Of a stretch of 64,000 nt of DNA, positions 42,995 through 49,930 are shown in pieces (positions within the stretch are counted from its first letter, which is position 1; every line of letters begins with the position of its first letter). Below the pieces are notes generated by a model. The model was not told where the DNA came from, did no database searches, and saw only the letters and a list, made by a program, of their open reading frames with translations. The DNA comes from Gleimia hominis (GTDB taxonomy: Bacteria; Actinomycetota; Actinomycetes; Actinomycetales; Actinomycetaceae): NCBI RefSeq assembly GCF_002871945.2, contig NZ_CP126963.1:1798001-1862000 (forward strand). The letters run 5' to 3'. The translations under genes and the position numbers were made by a program.

Positions 42995-43874
42995 GGCTCT
43001 GTTGCAAAAATCGTGAAGCTTGAGCATGCTTGGCGGAGATTGGACGGACGGAACGATGACGGATTTCAAGTGGCGCCATTTCCAGGGTGATGTGATCCTG
43101 TGGGCGGTGCGCTGGTATTGTCGCTATCCGATCAGCTATCGCGACCTTGAGGAAATGCTGGCGGAACGCGGCATTTCGGTCGACCATACGACGATCTATC
43201 GCTGGGTCCAGTGCTACGCCCCGGAGATGGAGAAGCGGCTGCGCTGGTTCTGGCGGCGTGGCTTTGATCCGAGCTGGCGCCTGGATGAAACCTACGTCAA
43301 GGTGCGGGGCAAGTGGACCTACCTGTACCGGGCAGTCGACAAGCGGGGCGACACGATCGATTTCTACCTGTCGCCGACCCGCAGCGCCAAGGCAGCGAAG
43401 CGGTTCCTGGGCAAGGCCCTGCGAGGCCTGAAGCACTGGGAAAAGCCTGCCACGCTCAATACCGACAAAGCGCCGAGCTATGGTGCAGCGATCACCGAAT
43501 TGAAGCGCGAAGGAAAGCTGGACCGGGAGACGGCCCACCGGCAGGTGAAGTATCTCAATAACGTGATCGAGGCCGATCACGGAAAGCTCAAGATACTGAT
43601 CAAGCCGGTGCGCGGTTTCAAATCGATCCCCACGGCCTATGCCACGATCAAGGGATTCGAAGTCATGCGAGCCCTGCGCAAAGGACAGGCTCGCCCCTGG
43701 TGCCTGCAGCCCGGCATCAGGGGCGAGGTGCGCCTTGTGGAGAGAGCTTTTGGCATTGGGCCCTCGGCGCTGACGGAGGCCATGGGCATGCTCAACCACC
43801 ATTTCGCAGCAGCCGCCTGATCGGCGCAGAGCGACAGCCTACCTCTGACTGCCGCCAATCTTTGCAACAGAGCC
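42995..43874 (+). mobile_element. IS6100, left copy
   Basis: This 880-bp element has terminal inverted repeats GGCTCTGTTGCAAA at 42995 and its complement ending at 43874. Its right end cuts intI1 after codon 252. Confidence 0.97.
43026..43820 (+). CDS. tnpA: IS6100 transposase (IS6 family), left copy
   Basis: The 264-residue DDE transposase has FKWRHFQGDVILWAVRWY at the start of the IS6 domain and a helix-turn-helix near GISVDHTTIYRW. The catalytic triad is LDETYVKV (D), LNTDKAPSYG (D) and EADHGKLK (E). IS6 elements move by replicative transposition through a cointegrate, needing only one active copy. An in-frame TTG start 6 bases upstream is possible. It is identical in translation to the copy at 46350-47144. 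Confidence 0.97.
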   Translation: MLGGDWTDGTMTDFKWRHFQGDVILWAVRWYCRYPISYRDLEEMLAERGISVDHTTIYRWVQCYAPEMEKRLRWFWRRGFDPSWRLDETYVKVRGKWTYLYRAVDKRGDTIDFYLSPTRSAKAAKRFLGKALRGLKHWEKPATLNTDKAPSYGAAITELKREGKLDRETAHRQVKYLNNVIEADHGKLKILIKPVRGFKSIPTAYATIKGFEVMRALRKGQARPWCLQPGIRGEVRLVERAFGIGPSALTEAMGMLNHHFAAAA

Positions 43875-44630
43875 CATGTGATGGCGACGCACGACACCGC
43901 TCCGTGGATCGGTCGAATGCGTGTGCTGCGCAAAAACCCAGAACCACGGCCAGGAATGCCCGGCGCGCGGATACTTCCGCTCAAGGGCGTCGGGAAGCGC
44001 AACGCCGCTGCGGCCCTCGGCCTGGTCCTTCAGCCACCATGCCCGTGCACGCGACAGCTGCTCGCGCAGGCTGGGTGCCAAGCTCTCGGGTAACATCAAG
44101 GCCCGATCCTTGGAGCCCTTGCCCTCCCGCACGATGATCGTGCCGTGATCGAAATCCAGATCCTTGACCCGCAGTTGCAAACCCTCACTGATCCGCATGC
44201 CCGTTCCATACAGAAGCTGGGCGAACAAACGATGCTCGCCTTCCAGAAAACCGAGGATGCGAACCACTTCATCCGGGGTCAGCACCACCGGCAAGCGCCG
44301 CGACGGCCGAGGTCTTCCGATCTCCTGAAGCCAGGGCAGATCCGTGCACAGCACCTTGCCGTAGAAGAACAGCAAGGCCGCCAATGCCTGACGATGCGTG
44401 GAGACCGAAACCTTGCGCTCGTTCGCCAGCCAGGACAGAAATGCCTCGACTTCGCTGCTGCCCAAGGTTGCCGGGTGACGCACACCGTGGAAACGGATGA
44501 AGGCACGAACCCAGTGGACATAAGCCTGTTCGGTTCGTAAGCTATAATGCAAGTAGCGTATGCGCTCACGCAACTGGTCCAGAACCTTGACCGAACGCAG
44601 CGGTGGTAACGGCGCAGTGGCGGTTTTCAT
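43839..44630 (-). pseudogene. intI1: Class 1 integron integrase intI1, truncated by IS6100
   Basis: Codons 1-252 of intI1 (44630 down to 43875) are intact, starting [20 protein letters not shown]. After methionine 252 the reading enters the IS6100 end and adds [11 protein letters not shown] before a stop. Full IntI1 is 337 residues, so the catalytic HxxR, second histidine and tyrosine nucleophile are missing and recombination is impossible. Residues 32 and 39 are Arg and His, the combination tied to the weak Pc promoter variant inside this gene. Confidence 0.96.
44515..44543 (+). promoter_or_regulatory. Integron Pc promoter, weak variant (PcW)
   Basis: TGGACA (44515-44520), 17-bp spacer and TAAGCT (44538-44543) are the -35 and -10 of PcW inside intI1, reading toward sul1. 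The second promoter P2 downstream (TTGTTA-N14-TACAGT) lacks the GGG insertion that would give a 17-bp spacer, so it should be inactive. Confidence 0.92.
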
Positions 44631-44682
44631 GGCTTGTTATGACTGTTTTTTTGTACAGTCTATGCCTCGGGCATCCAAGCAG

Positions 44683-44747
44683 CAAGCGCGTTACGCCGTG
44701 GGTCGATGTTTGATGTTATGGAGCAGCAACGATGTTACGCAGCAGGG
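44683..44747 (+). other. Truncated attI1 site fused to sul1
   Basis: The attI1 sequence is recognisable up to GTTACGCAGCAGGG and then switches to sul1 codon 2 (GTGACGGTG). The crossover core GTTAGGC, any cassette, and the qacE-delta-1 part of the 3' conserved segment are absent, so cassettes can no longer be captured here. Confidence 0.88.
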
Positions 44748-45583
44748 TGACGGTGTTCGGCATTCTGAATCTCACCGAGGACTCCTTCTTCGATGAGAGC
44801 CGGCGGCTAGACCCCGCCGGCGCTGTCACCGCGGCGATCGAAATGCTGCGAGTCGGATCAGACGTCGTGGATGTCGGACCGGCCGCCAGCCATCCGGACG
44901 CGAGGCCTGTATCGCCGGCCGATGAGATCAGACGTATTGCGCCGCTCTTAGACGCCCTGTCCGATCAGATGCACCGTGTTTCAATCGACAGCTTCCAACC
45001 GGAAACCCAGCGCTATGCGCTCAAGCGCGGCGTGGGCTACCTGAACGATATCCAAGGATTTCCTGACCCTGCGCTCTATCCCGATATTGCTGAGGCGGAC
45101 TGCAGGCTGGTGGTTATGCACTCAGCGCAGCGGGATGGCATCGCCACCCGCACCGGTCACCTTCGACCCGAAGACGCGCTCGACGAGATTGTGCGGTTCT
45201 TCGAGGCGCGGGTTTCCGCCTTGCGACGGAGCGGGGTCGCTGCCGACCGGCTCATCCTCGATCCGGGGATGGGATTTTTCTTGAGCCCCGCACCGGAAAC
45301 ATCGCTGCACGTGCTGTCGAACCTTCAAAAGCTGAAGTCGGCGTTGGGGCTTCCGCTATTGGTCTCGGTGTCGCGGAAATCCTTCTTGGGCGCCACCGTT
45401 GGCCTTCCTGTAAAGGATCTGGGTCCAGCGAGCCTTGCGGCGGAACTTCACGCGATCGGCAATGGCGCTGACTACGTCCGCACCCACGCGCCTGGAGATC
45501 TGCGAAGCGCAATCACCTTCTCGGAAACCCTCGCGAAATTTCGCAGTCGCGACGCCAGAGACCGAGGGTTAGATCATGCCTAG
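44732..45583 (+). CDS. sul1: Sulfonamide-resistant dihydropteroate synthase Sul1 with altered N-terminus
   Basis: Sul1 makes dihydropteroate without being inhibited by sulfonamides. The coding region matches Sul1 from codon 2 (VTVFGILNLTEDSFFDESRR), with pterin- and pABA-site segments DVGPAASHPDA and LDPGMGFF and the C-terminus RDRGLDHA. The native ATG is lost. Translation can begin at the attI1 ATG at 44732, giving MLRSR before VTVFG (283 instead of 279 residues), with GGAG 8 bases upstream. Transcription would come directly from Pc about 190 bp upstream, which replaces the usual path through qacE-delta-1. Confidence 0.95.
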   Translation: MLRSRVTVFGILNLTEDSFFDESRRLDPAGAVTAAIEMLRVGSDVVDVGPAASHPDARPVSPADEIRRIAPLLDALSDQMHRVSIDSFQPETQRYALKRGVGYLNDIQGFPDPALYPDIAEADCRLVVMHSAQRDGIATRTGHLRPEDALDEIVRFFEARVSALRRSGVAADRLILDPGMGFFLSPAPETSLHVLSNLQKLKSALGLPLLVSVSRKSFLGATVGLPVKDLGPASLAAELHAIGNGADYVRTHAPGDLRSAITFSETLAKFRSRDARDRGLDHA

Positions 45584-45710
45584 CATTCACCTTCCGGCCG
45601 CCCGCTAGCGGACCCTGGTCAGGTTCCGCGAAGGTGGGCGCAGACATGCTGGGCTCGTCAGGATCAAACTGCACTATGAGGCGGCGGTTCATACCGCGCC
45701 AGGGGAGCGA

Positions 45711-46211
45711 ATGGACAGCGAGGAGCCTCCGAACGTTCGGGTCGCCTGCTCGGGTGATATCGACGAGGTTGTGCGGCTGATGCACGACGCTGCGGCGTGG
45801 ATGTCCGCCAAGGGAACGCCCGCCTGGGACGTCGCGCGGATCGACCGGACATTCGCGGAGACCTTCGTCCTGAGATCCGAGCTCCTAGTCGCGAGTTGCA
45901 GCGACGGCATCGTCGGCTGTTGCACCTTGTCGGCCGAGGATCCCGAGTTCTGGCCCGACGCCCTCAAGGGGGAGGCCGCATATCTGCACAAGCTCGCGGT
46001 GCGACGGACACATGCGGGCCGGGGTGTCAGCTCCGCGCTGATCGAGGCTTGCCGCCATGCCGCGCGAACGCAGGGGTGCGCCAAGCTGCGGCTCGACTGC
46101 CACCCGAACCTGCGTGGCCTATACGAGCGGCTCGGATTCACCCACGTCGACACTTTCAATCCCGGCTGGGATCCAACCTTCATCGCAGAACGCCTAGAAC
46201 TCGAAATCTAA
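45711..46211 (+). CDS. orf5: Orf5 of the class 1 integron 3' conserved segment, GNAT acetyltransferase family
   Basis: This 166-residue GNAT protein has the acetyl-CoA motif VRRTHAGRGVSSALIEACRHA near residues 96-116 and LYERLGFTHVDTF near the end. It is the standard gene downstream of sul1 in In4-like integrons and has no proven resistance role. The segment continues to the usual junction with IS6100 at 46318. Confidence 0.93.
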   Translation: MDSEEPPNVRVACSGDIDEVVRLMHDAAAWMSAKGTPAWDVARIDRTFAETFVLRSELLVASCSDGIVGCCTLSAEDPEFWPDALKGEAAYLHKLAVRRTHAGRGVSSALIEACRHAARTQGCAKLRLDCHPNLRGLYERLGFTHVDTFNPGWDPTFIAERLELEI

Positions 46212-46318
46212 CGTCCGTTCGGGCATCGAGGTCCATGTCGGGGTGGGACGGGCCCGTGGCTTCAAGATCACTTGCAGTCCGACCGCGATGTCTTGGTTGC
46301 GCGAGAGGTTGTCGATAT

Positions 46319-47198
46319 GGCTCTGTTGCAAAAATCGTGAAGCTTGAGCATGCTTGGCGGAGATTGGACGGACGGAACGATGACGGATTTCAAGTGGCGC
46401 CATTTCCAGGGTGATGTGATCCTGTGGGCGGTGCGCTGGTATTGTCGCTATCCGATCAGCTATCGCGACCTTGAGGAAATGCTGGCGGAACGCGGCATTT
46501 CGGTCGACCATACGACGATCTATCGCTGGGTCCAGTGCTACGCCCCGGAGATGGAGAAGCGGCTGCGCTGGTTCTGGCGGCGTGGCTTTGATCCGAGCTG
46601 GCGCCTGGATGAAACCTACGTCAAGGTGCGGGGCAAGTGGACCTACCTGTACCGGGCAGTCGACAAGCGGGGCGACACGATCGATTTCTACCTGTCGCCG
46701 ACCCGCAGCGCCAAGGCAGCGAAGCGGTTCCTGGGCAAGGCCCTGCGAGGCCTGAAGCACTGGGAAAAGCCTGCCACGCTCAATACCGACAAAGCGCCGA
46801 GCTATGGTGCAGCGATCACCGAATTGAAGCGCGAAGGAAAGCTGGACCGGGAGACGGCCCACCGGCAGGTGAAGTATCTCAATAACGTGATCGAGGCCGA
46901 TCACGGAAAGCTCAAGATACTGATCAAGCCGGTGCGCGGTTTCAAATCGATCCCCACGGCCTATGCCACGATCAAGGGATTCGAAGTCATGCGAGCCCTG
47001 CGCAAAGGACAGGCTCGCCCCTGGTGCCTGCAGCCCGGCATCAGGGGCGAGGTGCGCCTTGTGGAGAGAGCTTTTGGCATTGGGCCCTCGGCGCTGACGG
47101 AGGCCATGGGCATGCTCAACCACCATTTCGCAGCAGCCGCCTGATCGGCGCAGAGCGACAGCCTACCTCTGACTGCCGCCAATCTTTGCAACAGAGCC
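46319..47198 (+). mobile_element. IS6100, right copy
   Basis: This 880-bp copy lies in the same orientation as the left one, with the same inverted ends (46319 and 47198). The left junction to the 3' conserved segment (GTCGATAT|GGCTCTG) is the one usual for In4-type integrons. The right junction borders phage DNA with the second GATCTGGG. Confidence 0.97.
46350..47144 (+). CDS. tnpA: IS6100 transposase (IS6 family), right copy
   Basis: The translation is identical to the left copy, with an intact DDE triad and full 264-residue length. Both copies therefore look active. Two identical direct copies also allow RecA-dependent deletion of the resistance segment, leaving one IS6100 behind. Confidence 0.97.
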   Translation: MLGGDWTDGTMTDFKWRHFQGDVILWAVRWYCRYPISYRDLEEMLAERGISVDHTTIYRWVQCYAPEMEKRLRWFWRRGFDPSWRLDETYVKVRGKWTYLYRAVDKRGDTIDFYLSPTRSAKAAKRFLGKALRGLKHWEKPATLNTDKAPSYGAAITELKREGKLDRETAHRQVKYLNNVIEADHGKLKILIKPVRGFKSIPTAYATIKGFEVMRALRKGQARPWCLQPGIRGEVRLVERAFGIGPSALTEAMGMLNHHFAAAA

Positions 47199-47483
47199 GA
47201 TCTGGGTCAGGGCCCAGGCGATGGCGTGCCCGGCGTCTGCGAAAAGGTGGTCGGCCTCGGCGATGAGCTCCAGGGCGCATTCGCTGCGGCCGCGTGCGTT
47301 CGGGCCGAAGCCGTCGATCGGGGCTTCGGTGAGGCGGTAGACCTGGGCGCTGTTGCCGTAGCCGTCTTTCTTGGTCCAGGTCGCGAAGGTGGCCAGCGTG
47401 TAGTCGCCGTGTGCGAGGATCGCCCCGTAGGAGTCGACGCGCATCTGCAGGGCTTCGGTGGTGAGCTTCTCGGTGGTGTTCAT
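47163..47483 (-). CDS. Phage hypothetical protein with its stop codon displaced by the resistance element
   Basis: Residues 1-95 (MNTTEKLTTEALQMRVDSYG ... AIAWALTQI) are phage-encoded. The element entered at the stop codon: the native TAA is now at 42984-42986 beyond the element, and the reading runs into IS6100 for 11 residues ([11 protein letters not shown]). The acidic single-domain protein has no recognised family. AAAGGACAACAGCC precedes the ATG, and a repeated regulatory element lies 34 bases upstream. The 11-residue tail may or may not disturb function. Confidence 0.75.
   Translation of the reverse strand: MNTTEKLTTEALQMRVDSYGAILAHGDYTLATFATWTKKDGYGNSAQVYRLTEAPIDGFGPNARGRSECALELIAEADHLFADAGHAIAWALTQIGSVAKIGGSQR
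47199..47206. repeat. Right 8-bp target duplication of the resistance element
   Basis: GATCTGGG lies directly right of the second IS6100 and is identical to 42987-42994. Confidence 0.95.
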
Positions 47484-47516
47484 GGCTGTTGTCCTTTCCT
47501 GAGGGGCTGTTCTTTT

Positions 47517-47559
47517 GTCATGTACATACAGCCATAGGTGCGGGCGCTTATCCAGTCGT
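47517..47559 (-). promoter_or_regulatory. Repeated phage promoter/operator element, copy A
   Basis: GTCATGTACATACAGCCATA (47517-47536), 8 variable bases, then CGCTTATCCAGTCGT (47545-47559). The same 20-8-15 arrangement occurs at 48578-48620. It lies 34 bases upstream of the minus-strand gene starting at 47483. The conserved parts and fixed spacing suggest a promoter or activator site reading leftward. Confidence 0.65.
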
Positions 47560-47698
47560 ATTTGCCCAGATCAGGCACTATTTTTTTTGGGATCTACAGC
47601 ACTCGGAGACCGTGGAGAATCAAGGCTTGTGACGAGGGGAAACCCCGCTCGTGGCAGGGTTTCCGGGGGCCAGCAGGTCAGGCGTTGCGATTGATGCG

Positions 47699-48349
47699 TC
47701 AGTTCTCCTTCCTGCTTGCCGGGGTGCGCCAGGCGGCGTCGCCTTCCAGGCCTGCCAGCAAGATGCGGCGTGCCTGCTTGTGTTCGGGGCCGATGAAGCC
47801 CAGGGAGAGCAGGAAGCAGCGCATCGTGTACTTGTCATTGCCCGGTGCAGGCGGCGTGGATCGGATCCGGGTTGCCTCCTGGGCGCGCTGGCAGAGCTTT
47901 GCCACAAGCGGGATCACCGCCTCGCGTGCCGTCTCCGGCGTAATCGACTCACACCACGGGAACGAGACGGTCTCGTCATCGTTGAACTGCACGGGTGTGG
48001 CCGGGATGCCCAGGGCCTTGGCGATCAGTGGCCCTTTGGCCGCTAGGAGCGCTTCGAGGTTGGCGCGAGTGCGCTCACTCCACCCGGTGGTGGGCATCGT
48101 GACCGTCAACGCCACCTCGCCCGGGTCGGCGGTTTCAAAGCCCGCCTTGTGTGCGGACTCGAGCACGGCCTGCGCCTCGATACCATCTGGCAGGTAGAGG
48201 GTCCAGTCCCGATCCAGCGTGGCGTCTGCGATCTGGTAGGCAAACGAGGGCGTGCCCAGATAGGTGGCCTCGGTGCCAAGGTGATCGGCGAGAAGCTGGG
48301 CGAGCTTTTTCCTGCCCGTTTTGTGCGGGGTGAAGGCGAGGATGCTCAT
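47699..48349 (-). CDS. Phage hypothetical protein
   Basis: The 216-residue protein starts MSILAFTPHKTGRKKLAQLLADHLG and has EVALTVTMPTTGWSERTRANLEALLAAKGPLIAKAL-like helices plus a Pro-rich linker before GNDKYTMRCFLLSLGFIGPEHKQARRILLAGLEGD at the end. Its ATG overlaps the upstream stop (ATGA). No family is recognised. It lies in the methyltransferase-terminase interval where siphophages keep varied accessory genes. Confidence 0.65.
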   Translation of the reverse strand: MSILAFTPHKTGRKKLAQLLADHLGTEATYLGTPSFAYQIADATLDRDWTLYLPDGIEAQAVLESAHKAGFETADPGEVALTVTMPTTGWSERTRANLEALLAAKGPLIAKALGIPATPVQFNDDETVSFPWCESITPETAREAVIPLVAKLCQRAQEATRIRSTPPAPGNDKYTMRCFLLSLGFIGPEHKQARRILLAGLEGDAAWRTPASRKEN

Positions 48350-48531
48350 GCCACGACCTCCTTCTCGAACCAGGCGGCCACCATGCTGAGGAAACGCGTC
48401 GGGTCGTATTCGATCACGCGCACCACCAGCTGGTAGCCGCGAGCTCTGGCAACCCGCAGGGTTTCCTCGGGGTCGTAGACGTTGACTCCGGCTGCGATGA
48501 GCTCGCTGATTTCGATGTGTAATTCACTCAT
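48346..48531 (-). CDS. Small phage protein
   Basis: The 61-residue protein starts MSELHIEISELIAAGVNVYD, followed by a helix and VRVIEYDPTRFLSMVAAWFEKE. The ATG at 48531 has AAAGGAC 6 bases upstream and is preferred over an in-frame start at 48588, which lies inside the conserved regulatory element. It is coupled to the next gene by an ATGA overlap. Function unknown. Confidence 0.6.
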   Translation of the reverse strand: MSELHIEISELIAAGVNVYDPEETLRVARARGYQLVVRVIEYDPTRFLSMVAAWFEKEVVA

Positions 48532-48577
48532 GACCAGTCCTTTTCGCTCGGTTCCCCCAGGTGTGGGGGTGCTTTCG

Positions 48578-48620
48578 GTCATGTACATACAGCCATACGT
48601 TTTTCCGCTTATCCAGTCGT
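48578..48620 (-). promoter_or_regulatory. Repeated phage promoter/operator element, copy B
   Basis: The layout and conserved blocks are the same as copy A: 20 identical bases (48578-48597), 8 variable, 15 identical (48606-48620). It lies 47 bases upstream of the minus-strand start at 48531, so both copies sit just before a leftward gene. Confidence 0.65.
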
Positions 48621-48679
48621 TTTTTCCCTCATCAACGGCTCATTTTCACGCCCCTGTTTTCCCTGCATAGTGTGGGGTT

Positions 48680-49930
48680 TTATTCGCGGTCGCGGTCGAC
48701 CTGTTTGACCAGATCCAGATACGTGTACTGAGTGTTGCCTCGCTGGCAGGTGATCCCGGCCGCGTCCCCGGTCGCCTCGGCGTAGCGGCGCAGGATCACC
48801 GAGGCGTACTTCTCGTCCAACTCCATGAGGTAGGCGATGCGGTCGGTCTGCTCGGCGGCCATCAGGGTCGAACCGCTGCCAGCGAACGTGTCGAGGATGA
48901 TCGCGTTGGCCTGAGTGGAGTTGCGGATCGGATAGGCCAGCAGGTCCAGCGGCTTGGAGGTCGGGTGGTCGGAGTTCTTACGCGGCTTGGCGAAGTTCCA
49001 GATCGTAGTCTGTTTCCGGTCAGCGAACCACTTGTGCTTGGCTCCCTGCTTCCACCCGTAGAGCACTGGTTCGTGCTGCCACTGGTACGGCGAGCGTCCC
49101 AGCACGAGGGAGTCTTTGACCCAGATGCAGCAGCCGGAGAGTTTGAACCCGGCGTCGATGAACGCTTTGCGGAAGTTCAGCCCTTCGGTGTCGGCGTGGA
49201 ACACATACGCCGACCCACCCTTGTCGAGAACGCCCGCCATGTTGGTAAACGCGGTGAGCAGGAACTCGTAGAACGAGTCGGCCTTCATCGCATCATTCTT
49301 GATCGTGAGCCCGTCGGACGACTCGAAGGCGACGTTGTAGGGCGGGTCGGTGAGCACCAGGTTCGCGCTCTTGCCATCCATGAGCACCGCGACATCGTCT
49401 GCGTTGGTGGCATCCCCGCAGACCAGCCGGTGCCTGCCGATAGTCCAAATGTCGCCGCGCTGGACGAACGATGCGGCCTCGAGCGCGGCGGTGAGATCGA
49501 AGCCGTCATCGGTGACCTCGTCATCGTCGAGGGAACCAATCATCGCCTGGATTTCGTCATCGTCGAAGCCGGTGAGCTCGGCATCAAAGTCAGCCGCGTC
49601 CAGGTCGGCGATGAGCAGGGCCAGCTTGGATTCATCCCAGTCGCCGCTGATCTTGTTCAGCGCGACGTTCAGGGCCTTTTCGCGGGTCTCGTCCAGCTCG
49701 ACGACCACGCAGTCAACATCGGTGTGGCCCAAGTCAGCGAGTACTTTCAGGCGCTGGTGGCCGCCGACGACGTGGCCGGTGGTGTGGTTGTAGATCACCG
49801 GCTCGACGTAACCGAACTCGGTCAGCGACCGCTTGAGTTTCTCGTAGTCCGCGTCCCCGGGCTTCAGGTCCTTACGCGGGTTGTAGTCGGCGGGCTTGAG
49901 CTCACTGATGGGTAGCTGCTTGATGAGCAC
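48680..49930 (-). CDS. ParB-domain / DNA adenine- or cytosine-N4 methyltransferase fusion
   Basis: Residues 1-90 form a ParB/Srx-like domain (LKPADYNPRK, VVGGHQRLKVLADLG). From residue 160 a type II DNA methyltransferase follows, with the catalytic motif TDPPYNV at 194-200 before the SAM-binding motif DTFAGSGST near 365, the order of beta-class amino-methyltransferases. It methylates exocyclic amino groups in DNA. No restriction enzyme lies beside it, so a role in modification of phage DNA against host restriction is likely. It starts at GTG 49930 after GGAGGTGACC and overlaps the phage metK by 29 bases. Confidence 0.92.
   Translation of the reverse strand: MLIKQLPISELKPADYNPRKDLKPGDADYEKLKRSLTEFGYVEPVIYNHTTGHVVGGHQRLKVLADLGHTDVDCVVVELDETREKALNVALNKISGDWDESKLALLIADLDAADFDAELTGFDDDEIQAMIGSLDDDEVTDDGFDLTAALEAASFVQRGDIWTIGRHRLVCGDATNADDVAVLMDGKSANLVLTDPPYNVAFESSDGLTIKNDAMKADSFYEFLLTAFTNMAGVLDKGGSAYVFHADTEGLNFRKAFIDAGFKLSGCCIWVKDSLVLGRSPYQWQHEPVLYGWKQGAKHKWFADRKQTTIWNFAKPRKNSDHPTSKPLDLLAYPIRNSTQANAIILDTFAGSGSTLMAAEQTDRIAYLMELDEKYASVILRRYAEATGDAAGITCQRGNTQYTYLDLVKQVDRDRE

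Larger units (their letters stand above)
42995..47198. mobile_element. IS6100-bounded compound element carrying a class 1 integron remnant with sul1
   Basis: The 4204-bp unit consists of two identical-looking direct IS6100 copies enclosing 2444 bp with truncated intI1, attI1-sul1 fusion, orf5 and the 3' conserved segment end. GATCTGGG flanks the whole unit, while the inner IS flanks (CATGTGAT at 43875 and GTCGATAT before 46319) differ. Removing the unit and one duplication restores an intact phage gene. The unit confers a sulfonamide-insensitive dihydropteroate synthase. Confidence 0.95.

Noticed and set aside
43839-44630. A functional integron integrase
   Set aside because: Only 252 of 337 codons remain and the catalytic C-terminus is replaced by 11 IS-encoded residues.
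48680-49930. ParB-like protein as a plasmid partition system
   Set aside because: No ParA or parS-like sites accompany it, and the ParB-like domain is fused to a DNA methyltransferase, a common phage arrangement.
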